Shown piece by piece: positions 43,473-51,634 of a stretch of DNA of 64,000 nt. Origin of the DNA: Candidatus Gagatemarchaeum stordalenia (GTDB taxonomy: Archaea; Thermoproteota; Nitrososphaeria; Nitrososphaerales; Gagatemarchaeaceae); NCBI GenBank assembly GCA_003164815.1, contig PLUF01000069.1:1-64000 (forward strand), given 5' to 3'. The notes beneath the pieces were generated by a model. It worked only from the letters and a program-made list of their open reading frames with translations. It had not been told where the DNA came from and made no database searches. Position numbers and translations under genes: made by a program. Position 1 is the stretch's first letter. Every line of letters begins with the position of its first letter.

Positions 43473-43910
43473 ATGAAACCTCTTCCAGATGCTGTCAAGG
43501 CGCTAATCGAGGCAAAGACTTACGCGAACGTCGCCACGCTGATGCCGGACGGCTCTCCCCACGTTACTCAGACGTGGGTCGACCACGAAGGCGACCTCAT
43601 CCTGATCAATACCTTTGAAGGGAGCCAAAAGCACAGAAACGCCGTAAGGAACCCCAAGATCGCGCTCGACATCTGCGACCCGACCAGCCCGTACAACATG
43701 GCCGTCATCCGAGGACGCGTAAAGGAAGTGACATTCGATGGAGCGGAGGAGCACATAGACAAGATGGCGAAGAAGTACACGGGGCAGGACAAGTATCAGA
43801 TGCGGAGGCCCGGAGTAAGACGCGTTCTCATCAAGATCGAAGCAACCCACGTGACGGCTCCATTCACAGACAGCCCCCGTTGGAAGGCCTGGAAAGCGCA
43901 GAAAAAATAG
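43473..43910 (+). CDS. PPOX-class F420/FMN-dependent oxidoreductase
   Basis: A 145-residue split-barrel protein: YANVATLMPDGSPHVTQTWV, GDLILINTFEGSQKHRNAVR, then PYNMAVIRGRVKEVT and GAEEHIDKMAKKYTGQDKY. It is the paralogue of 17004, with the same order of blocks. A TATA-like AGTTATATC (43435-43443) lies 30-38 bases before the ATG. The cofactor may be F420 given the LLM enzymes around. Substrate unknown. Confidence 0.77.
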   Translation: MKPLPDAVKALIEAKTYANVATLMPDGSPHVTQTWVDHEGDLILINTFEGSQKHRNAVRNPKIALDICDPTSPYNMAVIRGRVKEVTFDGAEEHIDKMAKKYTGQDKYQMRRPGVRRVLIKIEATHVTAPFTDSPRWKAWKAQKK

Positions 43911-43993
43911 GTCGATGGCTGAACCTGGTTCGACCGCATGCTGGCGCGCATGGTCTGGAGGACAAAGAAGAAGAACCTCCACATTGAGCCTTG

Positions 43994-44353
43994 ATGGTTC
44001 GTGCATTGAAGCGAGGAGCAGTATCTAAGAGGCCGTGGGGCCACTTCACGACCTACATCTCCAACGCCAACGGCGTCACGGTGAAGACGATAGTGATCAA
44101 CCCCGGCCAGCGCCTGAGCCTCCAGTACCACTCCAAGCGCAGCGAGAGGTGGATCTGCCTCGAAGGCGAGGCGACCGTGGAGATCAACGGCAGAAAGCGT
44201 GCCCTCCGCGTCGATCAGGAGGTCATGGTCCCGGTAGCGGCGAAGCATCGCCTCGGGGCCGGCCCCCTAGGTGCAATGGTCCTGGAGATCGTGCAGGGCG
44301 AGTTCAGCGAGGACGACATCGTGAGGCTAGAGGACGACTACCGCAGAGTCTGA
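43994..44353 (+). CDS. Cupin, mannose-6-phosphate isomerase type II-like
   Basis: The 119-residue protein reads KRPWGHFTTYISNANGVTVK, PGQRLSLQYHSKRSERWICL and EGEATVEINGRK, the cupin domain found at the end of bifunctional mannose-1-phosphate guanylyltransferase/phosphomannose isomerases and as stand-alone isomerases. The metal-binding His (QYH) and Glu (SERW) are present. It would interconvert mannose-6-P and fructose-6-P. The ATG at 43994 is preferred to TTG 43991. Confidence 0.75.
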   Translation: MVRALKRGAVSKRPWGHFTTYISNANGVTVKTIVINPGQRLSLQYHSKRSERWICLEGEATVEINGRKRALRVDQEVMVPVAAKHRLGAGPLGAMVLEIVQGEFSEDDIVRLEDDYRRV

Positions 44354-44400
44354 AGGACTGACAAAAGACCAAATACCGAGATTCAGTGGATATCGTCCAG

Positions 44401-45069
44401 ATGCTGAGACAGACCGGCGACGGGCGGCCGCGTCCACGGATGGAGACGCTCGCGGATCTGATCTTCGGCCTCTCCCTTTCCATAGGGTCCATCGCCCTAA
44501 TCGCGAACTCCCCTTCGAACTCGGGTGAGATCAACAGCCACATCCTCGCCTTCATCTTCTCTTTCCTTATCCTGATCACGGCGTGGATGATCTACACTAC
44601 CCAGATGTCCGTGCTCCCATTGGAGTCGAGAGCTGCGACGTACCTCAACGTGGCGCTCCTGCTGCTTGTTGCCCTCGTCCCCTATCTGCTGAACAATGTG
44701 GAGCTCGTCGATGCCTCGCTGACCCCCGCGGCGTCCTCCGCCCTGAGGGACTACGCCTCCACGCTCTTTGCAATCGACCTGACAGGTGTCCAGGTGATTC
44801 TGGCGCTCTTCGCCCACGTAATCAGCATGGAGGAGAAGAAGCTCGTGGCGCCTGTCGTCGCCAGAGCTTTCCGAATCGGAAGGAACATGATGGTAATCTG
44901 CGCGCTCCTGATGCTGGTCTCGGTGGCGCCGATCTTCTGGCAATGGACGTTGTTCGGTACACCACTCAGACTGTACATCTGGTACCTGCCGCTGATATTC
45001 TACTGGGTCGGGAGGGCCGTCCGTCCAGATATATCCGCGAACGACGTGGCGGCAGCTTCGCAACGATGA
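44401..45069 (+). CDS. TMEM175/DUF1211-like membrane protein
   Basis: Six membrane spans in about 220 residues. The first (METLADLIFGLSLSIGSIAL) has the layout of the pore helix of TMEM175-type potassium channels (R-x-x-x-F-S-D-x-x-F-A), with S-D changed to A-D and F-A to F-G. The start is set at ATG 44401 by the TATA-like CCAAATAC 25-32 bases upstream (44369-44376). Prokaryotic TMEM175 proteins form K+-selective tetramers; this relative is divergent, so a channel role is only likely. Confidence 0.6.
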   Translation: MLRQTGDGRPRPRMETLADLIFGLSLSIGSIALIANSPSNSGEINSHILAFIFSFLILITAWMIYTTQMSVLPLESRAATYLNVALLLLVALVPYLLNNVELVDASLTPAASSALRDYASTLFAIDLTGVQVILALFAHVISMEEKKLVAPVVARAFRIGRNMMVICALLMLVSVAPIFWQWTLFGTPLRLYIWYLPLIFYWVGRAVRPDISANDVAAASQR

Positions 45070-45123
45070 TGGACGAACGATCGAAGCTCCTCCAGACGAC
45101 ATGCCAGCGACGCGAAATATCCG

Positions 45124-45130
45124 TAAATAT
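45124..45130 (+). promoter_or_regulatory. TATA box of gene 45154
   Basis: TAAATAT lies 24-30 bases before the ATG. The sequence AAATATCCG occurs twice in tandem here (45116 and 45126). Confidence 0.5.
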
Positions 45131-45153
45131 CCGCCACCACACCATGAACTGCC

Positions 45154-45498
45154 ATGGAAAGCCAAAAGGCCTGGCAGATCATCGGTGCAAACCTGGACAA
45201 ACTCGTCGCTGTGATGTTGACGGTCCAGAAAGGGGGCTCGATCGACGTCTTCAGTGACCCGACCGGGGCGAACCTCGCTGTCTCCCATCCCTCTGGGACC
45301 GCAAGCATCAAGCTCTGCTCCGTGACCGCGCCCGACCTGGAGGGCAGCTATGGTGTCCATCCACGTGGCACCACCTTCGTCAACGACGACGGGGAAGAGA
45401 TTCCTAGGGATCTGCTCGTCGCATACCTGGTGCAATACATCATCGGCGCCAAGGACGGGGGCGCGGAGTGGGGCTGGGAGTTCAAACTGGGAGCTTGA
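45154..45498 (+). CDS. Hypothetical small soluble protein
   Basis: A 114-residue protein, probably a mixed alpha/beta fold: DKLVAVMLTVQKGGSIDVFS, SIKLCSVTAPDLEG and LLVAYLVQYIIGAKDGG. I recognise no family. The leaderless-type TATA box and uninterrupted frame support it being a gene. There is no signal peptide; it stands alone. Confidence 0.55.
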   Translation: MESQKAWQIIGANLDKLVAVMLTVQKGGSIDVFSDPTGANLAVSHPSGTASIKLCSVTAPDLEGSYGVHPRGTTFVNDDGEEIPRDLLVAYLVQYIIGAKDGGAEWGWEFKLGA

Positions 45499-45578
45499 TG
45501 GCCGATAGCGACTCGCAACAAGCAAGAGCAGTCCTTACGGAGCCAAGTTTAAATCGAGACGCTCTTCAATTCTGCGTC

Positions 45579-45680
45579 ATGGTCCCGAAGAAGAAGAAAC
45601 CTCCCTTCGCAAGCTTCTAGTCGTCAGCGTGCATGCCGCTCGGTCGTGGTTCTTCTCCCGAGCTGGCTGAGCTCAAGTAA
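45579..45680 (+). CDS. Possible 33-residue leaderless peptide
   Basis: ATG 45579 opens a 33-codon frame reading MVPKKKKPSLRKLLVVSVHA then ARSWFFSQLAELK. The TATA-like TTTAAATC (45548-45555) lies exactly 24-31 bases before the ATG, the spacing of the best leaderless genes in this window. The peptide is basic at the start and amphipathic, so it could bind membranes or nucleic acid. It converges on the CWC gene with 22 bp between stops. Without comparison to relatives this is only a candidate. Confidence 0.4.
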
Positions 45681-45702
45681 GGTGGGCTCAAGGTCCACGA
45701 AA

Positions 45703-45867
45703 TCAATCCTGTTTTTTGAGACAGTTTTTGCAGAGACAGTCATTGCTTTCCTCTCCAATCTCGCCGAGACGCTGCGACCCGACCACAACAGAAGCGCACC
45801 AGCAGTCGGTCGTGCCGTCACACTCAAACGTCTTCCCGCACCTGCCACAGACCAAAGTTCTCGGCAC
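45703..45867 (-). CDS. Cysteine-rich CWC family protein, 54 residues
   Basis: A very short gene from GTG 45867: PRTLVCGRCGKTFECDGTTD, then CWCASVVVG, and at the end NDCLCKNCLKKQD. This is the cysteine-rich CWC family (C-x-x-C-G-x-x-F-x-C, C-W-C, C-L-C-x-x-C-L) with all eight expected cysteines, probably two metal sites. A TATA-like TTTAGA lies about 30 bases upstream on the minus strand. The family is known in bacteria and some archaea, without a defined role. Confidence 0.7.
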   Translation of the reverse strand: MPRTLVCGRCGKTFECDGTTDCWCASVVVGSQRLGEIGEESNDCLCKNCLKKQD

Positions 45868-45956
45868 GACGGTCGGGAAGAAGTACCAGACCGTTCTAAA
45901 CCTGTCTGATGCCTCGCGTTCGGTCGACTGGCGGACTTCCTCTTCAGACGGTCAAA

Positions 45957-46361
45957 CTAGGGCTGGTAGACCATCGCCGGCTCGGCGGAGATGAATCCCT
46001 TCTTTCCCTTTGCCTTGACGTACCCGTCGTATGCTAGGACGAGCACGAGGATCAGGGAGACTATTCCTAACCCGAAGATTGATAGCACGATGTCGATGAT
46101 GAAGACCACGATGACAAAGAGGATTGTTTGCAGACCGAAGATCTTCTTGTATCCGAGATAGAGATAGCCGATTCCCCAGAATAGATTCAGGATCGCGGCG
46201 ACGAAACGATTCTTCGCTCCAGCCATCGTTGGAGCTGGAGCCATGCTTCCGCCCTGAGACGCCTGGACTGGGGCGCTAACTTCCTGACCTAACGCCGTGC
46301 CGCATTTAGCGCAGAACGAGACGCCATCCGGGTTCGGGGCACCGCAGTTGCTACAAAACAT
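45957..46361 (-). CDS. Membrane protein with N-terminal zinc ribbon
   Basis: The protein begins with a double CxxC ribbon (FCSNCGAPNPDGVSFCAKCG), then a Pro/Ala linker and three hydrophobic segments (AAILNLFWGIGYLYLGYKKI, TILFVIVVFIIDIVLSIFGL, GIVSLILVLVLAYDGY), the middle part resembling TM2-type domains. The start is fixed by a TATA-like CTTAAATA (minus strand, 46384-46391) 23-30 bases upstream. It is one of several ribbon-plus-membrane proteins in this window. Confidence 0.75.
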   Translation of the reverse strand: MFCSNCGAPNPDGVSFCAKCGTALGQEVSAPVQASQGGSMAPAPTMAGAKNRFVAAILNLFWGIGYLYLGYKKIFGLQTILFVIVVFIIDIVLSIFGLGIVSLILVLVLAYDGYVKAKGKKGFISAEPAMVYQP

Positions 46362-46373
46362 CGAGGATACTTC

Positions 46374-46412
46374 GAGAATTCATTATTTAAGACTTAAAAC
46401 TCTAGAATTCTC
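46374..46412. promoter_or_regulatory. Nested dyads over the promoter of gene 46361
   Basis: GAGAATTC (46374-46381) and GAATTCTC (46405-46412) are an inverted pair. Centred inside them is TTTAAG-a-CTTAAA (46386-46398), which contains the TATA box. Two almost concentric dyads at a promoter suggest a regulator that bends or covers it. Confidence 0.5.
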
Positions 46413-46509
46413 CGTCGGATTGCAGCGAGTTCCTGGATAGAGGCTGTTTTGAGGGAAGATGGTGAGGTTTGGAAGAGGCGGGCTGCCCAAAGGAACCTTG
46501 TAATAGTTA

Positions 46510-46545
46510 TGTCACGACATGCCAATCAACCTATATAGTGTGACA
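46510..46545. promoter_or_regulatory. Inverted repeat flanking TATA of dual-RAM gene
   Basis: TGTCAC (46510-46515) and GTGACA (46540-46545) are perfect inverted arms around the TATA box CTATATAG (46531-46538) of the gene starting at 46568. The arrangement suits autoregulation or control by a dimeric regulator. Confidence 0.5.
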
Positions 46546-46567
46546 GGTATTACATTCTCGAAGACAA

Positions 46568-47083
46568 ATGATAACATCAACAATGAATCCGACGACCATC
46601 ATCGCAACCATTCATCCAAAAATGCGCAGCCAGGTGGCTGAGCAGTTGAGGAAGATTCAAGGGATCACCTACTCCTCACCACTCACCGGTAGATTCGACT
46701 TCGCCATCGAGCTGAAGGCAGCCGATCCGAAGCAGGTCTATGAAGTGATCAAGCAGGTACGCTCCATAACTGGAGTCACCTCGACAAGAACCTACACCCC
46801 ATTCGAGGGCTTTGCTAACGGCAAGAACATTCAGCCAACCGACGCACTTGCACTTGTACTGCTCCGCGTCAACGAGCAGACTCAGGCGCTAAGGGTGCTA
46901 CAATCCATGGAGCAATACCCACAAGTCCGCAACGCCTATGTCGTCCCCGGCGAAATCGACATCCTAGCGACCGTGTACGGAAAGAACCAAGAGGAAGTTC
47001 TCTCTCAGGTCTCGAAGATCGACGACGTCGATGGCGTATGGGCCAGCGAGACGCTCTTCGCCTACATGCCGAAGTGGCAGTAG
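46568..47083 (+). CDS. Lrp/AsnC-type protein with two RAM domains, no HTH
   Basis: The 171-residue protein is two tandem RAM (AsnC C-terminal) domains: TIIATIHPKMRSQVAEQLRK to FAIELKAADPKQVYEVIKQV (about 9-75), and LALVLLRVNEQTQALRVLQS to IDILATVYGKNQEEVLSQVS (about 98-160). No helix-turn-helix precedes them. Stand-alone RAM proteins bind amino acids or modulate full-length Lrp partners. The promoter carries a TGTCAC inverted repeat. A T-rich stretch follows the stop. Confidence 0.75.
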   Translation: MITSTMNPTTIIATIHPKMRSQVAEQLRKIQGITYSSPLTGRFDFAIELKAADPKQVYEVIKQVRSITGVTSTRTYTPFEGFANGKNIQPTDALALVLLRVNEQTQALRVLQSMEQYPQVRNAYVVPGEIDILATVYGKNQEEVLSQVSKIDDVDGVWASETLFAYMPKWQ

Positions 47084-47088
47084 GCACT

Positions 47089-47098
47089 TTTTTCTTAA
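47089..47098 (+). terminator. T-run after the dual-RAM gene
   Basis: The bases CTTTTTTCTT follow the stop codon within 10 bases. Archaeal RNA polymerase ends at such U-runs. Confidence 0.45.
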
Positions 47099-47303
47099 CC
47101 GGTTACGATGCCACATGGGGGCCACGCGAACGGCGGATTGGCCCTCTACAACGTTCCTCCCGGGGGCCTCCTGCTCCCGGGAAGTGACACAGAATCAAAC
47201 ATTGCAGTGCCGATTGGGACTAGAGCAATCTTCCCGTAGTATCTGCCCGTAAAAACCCCGTTTCTCTATAAAAAGGCCTGTCCCAATGTGGTTCTGATAA
47301 TAA

Positions 47304-47561
47304 ATGAGCGCAGGAGACGTCGTGGCCGGAGCAATAGTGCTGCTACTGGGTGCTGTCGGGTTTATGGCGATCGACGGAAGGATCGTATTACCTATCAATC
47401 TAAGCGTCCTGAGTGTCTACCTTACAACATTGGGCGCGGAGATCATGTTCGGGGCAATCGCCATCATCGGCTTTGGCGTGATGATTGGTGGCATCGCATC
47501 GATGGGCGACGAAGAACCAACCAGAACGGTAGTGGAAAGAACGGTAGTCATCAACTCCTAG
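47304..47561 (+). CDS. Small two-span membrane protein
   Basis: The 85 residues contain two or three hydrophobic segments (VVAGAIVLLLGAVGFMAI; VYLTTLGAEIMFGAIAIIGF) and a charged tail (GDEEPTRTVVERTVVINS). A TATA-like TATAAAAA (47267-47274) lies 30-37 bases before the ATG. I recognise no family. Confidence 0.55.
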   Translation: MSAGDVVAGAIVLLLGAVGFMAIDGRIVLPINLSVLSVYLTTLGAEIMFGAIAIIGFGVMIGGIASMGDEEPTRTVVERTVVINS

Positions 47562-47694
47562 ACGGTCTCGCCTCGACCGTCCGCGGGATGCGTCGGAGTC
47601 CGGGCTTCCGGCTCCGAGCACAGACCGGAGTACATAGCATTCTTCTTCTCGAATCAGTCACTTAGTACATCTCCCCGCAGGTGTACCGTAGCAC

Positions 47695-48777
47695 ATGAGT
47701 CGACCTGCGAGCGCGATTTGGGTTCTGGCGTCCTCGGTCGCCTTGATGACGCTCTTCCTTCTGCCGATTGCTCAGACGGCGGCAGCGCCACAAGCCGCCC
47801 GCGCGGCGACTCCGAACCTGTCGATCTTCACGACGAACGTCATTGGAAACCCGCTCCCCGGCTACTACACGACCGTAAGCGAGGACGGCCTGGTATTGCA
47901 GAGAGGATACTCCCCCGCATCCTTCACGCTGTCTCCGGGCCAGTATCAGGTTGCGGTCTCAGACTACGGGGGTTACTTCTTCGACCGATGGAACGATAGC
48001 GTCACCAGCAGGGTCCAGACTGTGACGATCACCACCACGAACACGATTTCGCTCACGGCTCTCTATTTCACGTCACCATCAACTGCCCCTAACTTCGCCA
48101 TGGCGTCGTCTCCCGCCACGATCACTCTCGCGGCCGGAGCGACTGCAGTGTCAGGACTGACGTTCGCATCGGTCAACGGGTTCAGCTCGGCGCTGTCCCT
48201 CCGCGCCGCAACGAATTCGTCGGTCAGCATCAGAGCGTCATTCGCACCCTCATCGCTGAAGCTGGGCGCCCTCGGGACAGCAACGGCGACAATGACGATA
48301 ACCGTGGCGGCGAACGCCACCCTTGGAACTTACCCACTGACGGTAACAGCAGTCGGCGGCAACGTGTCTAACTCGATAACTCTGCCGCTAACTGTGTCAA
48401 AGCCCGCGCCTGCCGACGGGATAACTGTCTATGCAGACAGAGTACCCGCGTCATATTGGGCTCCCTGCTTCGCGACGACCTGCGCCCTGGGAACCGGCCC
48501 AGGAGCCGCCATGTGGGTCGTGCTCTACAGCTCCTCTGGTAGCGTCGTGCAGACAGGATTTGCCAACGAGAACGGCTACACGTTCACGGGCCTCAATCCC
48601 GGCGCTACGTACTACGTCTATCCATCCGATTGCGACAACTGTCACGGTTCTACCCATGATGTCCTGTTCTCCTACTGGGGAGACAACATCAGCAGCACTA
48701 CGAGGCCACTGGCTGTGATCGTGGGCACGAGCGTCGATGCCTGGTACATCTGCACGAACGGATGCTCGGGCGTCTAA
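47695..48777 (+). CDS. Secreted multi-domain surface protein
   Basis: A 360-residue protein with a signal peptide (VLASSVALMTLFLLPIAQTA), a first domain (about 42-130) with the RW/SR pattern GYFFDRWNDSVTSRVQTV as in the repeats of the 26784 gene, an Ig/Big-like second domain (about 135-235) and a C-terminal domain with paired cysteines (PCFATTC, DCDNC, CTNGC; six in all). The last domain is probably disulfide-stabilised. No anchor, so it may be released or bound to another surface protein. Confidence 0.7.
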   Translation: MSRPASAIWVLASSVALMTLFLLPIAQTAAAPQAARAATPNLSIFTTNVIGNPLPGYYTTVSEDGLVLQRGYSPASFTLSPGQYQVAVSDYGGYFFDRWNDSVTSRVQTVTITTTNTISLTALYFTSPSTAPNFAMASSPATITLAAGATAVSGLTFASVNGFSSALSLRAATNSSVSIRASFAPSSLKLGALGTATATMTITVAANATLGTYPLTVTAVGGNVSNSITLPLTVSKPAPADGITVYADRVPASYWAPCFATTCALGTGPGAAMWVVLYSSSGSVVQTGFANENGYTFTGLNPGATYYVYPSDCDNCHGSTHDVLFSYWGDNISSTTRPLAVIVGTSVDAWYICTNGCSGV

Positions 48778-48897
48778 GACCGTAAAGTCCCGGCAGGGGG
48801 AACTGTACCATCGGCGCGCTGGCCCGGTCGACCCTCACGCTTGACCCAACTCCACCAGTTGATATGTAGGTGGCACCGGACAGGGCGTGGGTTAGAG

Positions 48898-49383
48898 TTG
48901 GCCGAGGTCGCAAGGCTGGACGAGAACGATGCCGAGGATGTCCACGAACTGCTGCAGGTAACTTGGGCGGACACATATCGCGGCCTCCTGTCCGACTCGG
49001 TCATCGGGACCGCGAGCTCTGTCTGGCACAGCGCCGAGACCCTGCGGCGACAGATGAAGAACAGGGACATCCTCTTCGCGGGGTACAAGGAAGACCGGAA
49101 ACTGCTTGGGATGGCCCGAGCGGCGATGATTGACGACAAGACAGCGCGAATCTTCCAGCTATACGTCCTCCCAGCCAGCCAGCGACAAGGGATCGGGACA
49201 AAGCTGATGGACTATTCTGTCTCTCACTTTGCAAGTGCAAGGAGCTTCATCCTGGACGTGGCGAAGGGGAATGAGAAGGGTCTCTCCTTCTATGCGAGAT
49301 ACGGGTTCGTCTTCCTGAAGGAGACCACCATGAGAGTAGGCCAGGAGGAGATCCAGAACCTCGAAGGGACCCTCGAACGTTGA
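48898..49383 (+). CDS. GNAT acetyltransferase
   Basis: About 160 residues with the acetyl-CoA signature LYVLPASQRQGIGTKLMDYS (R/Q-x-x-G-x-G) and the C-terminal ILDVAKGNEKGLSFYARYGF. The start is TTG 48898, chosen since a TATA-like GATATGTA lies 30-37 bases upstream and the GNAT fold begins there (AEVARLDENDAEDV); a TTG at 48841 is possible. Substrate unknown. Confidence 0.75.
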   Translation: MAEVARLDENDAEDVHELLQVTWADTYRGLLSDSVIGTASSVWHSAETLRRQMKNRDILFAGYKEDRKLLGMARAAMIDDKTARIFQLYVLPASQRQGIGTKLMDYSVSHFASARSFILDVAKGNEKGLSFYARYGFVFLKETTMRVGQEEIQNLEGTLER

Positions 49384-49489
49384 GGCCCCATAGTTCAGCT
49401 ACTGAAGACGAGTCGAGAGGGCGCTGCAGCTTTTCGGCCGCTCCATCCCCTGCCATGGGTGGTGATATGCCGCCGTCTGTTGCATAGAC

Positions 49490-49789
49490 ATGTCCCCGAT
49501 TGCGCTGTTGTCCGTTCCTAACATCCTCCTCTGGCTCCTCATCATGGGCTCTGTGGGGTTCGCCGGGATGGGGATCGATAAGGCGCTGGCGCGATTCAAT
49601 TGGGGTGACAGGATCAGCGAGAGGTCGCTATGGATCGCCGCGCTCATCGGCGGGTTCCTCGGGATAATCGTCGGAGCAGTTACCTTCCACCACAAGACTT
49701 CGAAGGGGTCGTTCTGGCCGCCGGTCGTACTCGCGGTCGCCTTGTGGGTCCTGCTCCTGTACTTGGTCCAAGGAAGCCCCATCCCATAG
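49490..49789 (+). CDS. DUF1294 membrane protein
   Basis: A 99-residue protein with three spans. It has the family features GMGIDKALARFNWGDRISER then LWIAALIGGFLGIIVGAVTF and HHKTSKGSF (the F-x-H-K-T-x-K-x-x-F motif). DUF1294 proteins are common in bacteria and archaea, of unknown role. Confidence 0.75.
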   Translation: MSPIALLSVPNILLWLLIMGSVGFAGMGIDKALARFNWGDRISERSLWIAALIGGFLGIIVGAVTFHHKTSKGSFWPPVVLAVALWVLLLYLVQGSPIP

Positions 49790-49824
49790 CGGACTGCATT
49801 CGCTAGCGGGTCTGACTCGCTCGG

Positions 49825-50427
49825 CTAGCCCGGTGGGTAGTAGAACTGAATCCCGGTCAGGATGAACTGGACCGCGATGGCGGCTATGAACACTGCCATG
49901 AGGGTGGAGAGCACGGCGGTACCTCTCTTTCCGAGCAGAGAGTCGATCCTGTCGAGGTACCTCAGCACGAGCCAGGCCACCGACATCACTATGACGATTG
50001 AGAGGAGCGTGACTAGGATTCCATAGGTCTGCAACGAGACTATGGTGGTCGTTATAGCCCCGGGTCCCACGAGCAGGGGGAAGGCGATTGGGACTACTCC
50101 CACTTCGTCCGCAGAAATCGACGAGGAACCAACGAACCCTCCACGGAAGATCATCTGCATGGCGAGGATCATGAGGAGGATGCCACCTGCGATCATGAAG
50201 CTGTCGACCGTTATGCCGAACAGGTTCAAGAGCTCCTGACCTGCCACCGCGAAGATGACGAGGAGGACTATAGCGACCAGCATCGCCACCCTGAACGTTC
50301 CCCTGCGCTCCTCCTTCTTCATGCCCTTCGTGAGCGCCAGGACGACGGGGACGAGGCCGGCAGGATCGACCACAACCAAGAGTGCTACCGTGGCCTTCAG
50401 TAACTCGTCCAGGAACGGCACAGCCAT
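49825..50427 (-). CDS. marC: MarC family membrane protein
   Basis: The 200-residue protein has six spans and the MarC hallmarks: LLVVVDPAGLVPVVLALTKG in span 1, GITVDSFMIAGGILLMILAM and VVPIAFPLLVGPGAITTTIV. MarC relatives were linked to multiple antibiotic resistance by name only; the family (NAAT) may move small amino acids. Intact and of normal length. Confidence 0.85.
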   Translation of the reverse strand: MAVPFLDELLKATVALLVVVDPAGLVPVVLALTKGMKKEERRGTFRVAMLVAIVLLVIFAVAGQELLNLFGITVDSFMIAGGILLMILAMQMIFRGGFVGSSSISADEVGVVPIAFPLLVGPGAITTTIVSLQTYGILVTLLSIVIVMSVAWLVLRYLDRIDSLLGKRGTAVLSTLMAVFIAAIAVQFILTGIQFYYPPG

Positions 50428-50548
50428 GGTCGGACCCAGACCTCCGGCCTGAACATCGCCTACAAAGCGGTTGCTATGGGATGCCTAGCGCCTTCGGCAG
50501 ACCCCGAGGGCGACGACCCTGGTTTGGGCGGGCCGCGATATCGAGTTT

Positions 50549-51517
50549 CTATCTCAGATCGTCGATTGCAAAGACACCCGGGCGGTTGTATCCGGGTTCG
50601 TTCGGCCTCTGCATCGAGACACCCTGGAACTCGGTCAGAAAACCACACGCTCGCATCTCGGCGTAGGCCTCGGTCCGGGCGAGGTTGACGCCTGCCTCCA
50701 GCGTCTCTGCCCCGTTCTGAGATCCGACTGACTCGCAGGCCGCCAGCAGGTCTCGGAACCTCGCGCCGGCCCCGGCTCTTCCTCCGGCAAGTCCGAACTT
50801 GATGTAGCATGTACCGCTTCCGGCCTCGGTGTTCGGCCCGACGTGGCAAACCGCGAAGCCGACGGTCTGAGAACCGTCCCTGACCAAGACGGTGTCCCCG
50901 AGCTTGAGCTCCTGCACAGCCTTGATCTCTTCAGAGACGTCAAGGCCCGCCAGGATGCTGTCCGTCAGTTCCTGGCATTCCTTCAAGACGGCCCTCCTCT
51001 CCTTGTCTCCGCGCAGGCCAGAGAAGGTATCGAACGTCACCCGATTGCGCTTCGTGGATGGAGCCTCCACCTTCTTCTGCATTATCGCGGTCAGGAACCT
51101 CGGGTGGAAGCCGAACTTCTGGTAGAGCCCGAGATGCTTGGGGCTGTTGGCGAAGGTCATCAGCCCCTCGTGGGTCGTCTTCCAGCTCGAGAACAGTTCC
51201 ATGGTGGGTCCCATGAGCTTACCAGCGATTCCCCTGTCCCACAGGTCTGGCCTGACGGTGAGCGGCCCGAACCAGCCAAACGCTCCCCACTTCGTCAGCA
51301 CGTTCGACCCGACGAGCTCCCCGTCCAGACGGGCGCCGAGTATCCACAACGGGTTCATCCGCCACCTGTTTGCGATGATCTGCCTGTCTCCAAAAATCCT
51401 GGCCGGTTCAGGGACTCCGAGGAAGGTTCCGAACGCGAGGCGCAGGATGTGGTCGGCCTCAGACAGCTCCTCCTTTCTAAGGGGCGCTATGGTGACCTCG
51501 GACGGTCCTGCGGAATG
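50549..51517 (-). CDS. Two-domain GNAT acetyltransferase
   Basis: From ATG 51517 about 322 residues. The first domain has FGPLTVRPDLWDRGIAGKLM (acetyl-CoA loop) and SPKHLGLYQKFGFHPRFLTA; the second domain (about 180-320) has GNAT-like strands (GTCYIKFGLAGG; LEAGVNLARTEAYAEMRACG) without a clear CoA loop. Such tandem GNATs act on amines or proteins; substrate unknown. A longer frame starting at 51574 is not needed. Confidence 0.7.
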   Translation of the reverse strand, partial: HSAGPSEVTIAPLRKEELSEADHILRLAFGTFLGVPEPARIFGDRQIIANRWRMNPLWILGARLDGELVGSNVLTKWGAFGWFGPLTVRPDLWDRGIAGKLMGPTMELFSSWKTTHEGLMTFANSPKHLGLYQKFGFHPRFLTAIMQKKVEAPSTKRNRVTFDTFSGLRGDKERRAVLKECQELTDSILAGLDVSEEIKAVQELKLGDTVLVRDGSQTVGFAVCHVGPNTEAGSGTCYIKFGLAGGRAGAGARFRDLLAACESVGSQNGAETLEAGVNLARTEAYAEMRACGFLTEFQGVSMQRPNEPGYNRPGVFAIDDLR

Positions 51518-51634
51518 CATCCTCTGCGAATCTCCTAAAAAGTCGGTAAAAGCCTTCTGTCCGCTCCGCCTCATGAAGGTTTATCTCGAAGATGGGTTCG
51601 GCCGGCCAATGAATTCGGCCATGGCGACGAAGCG

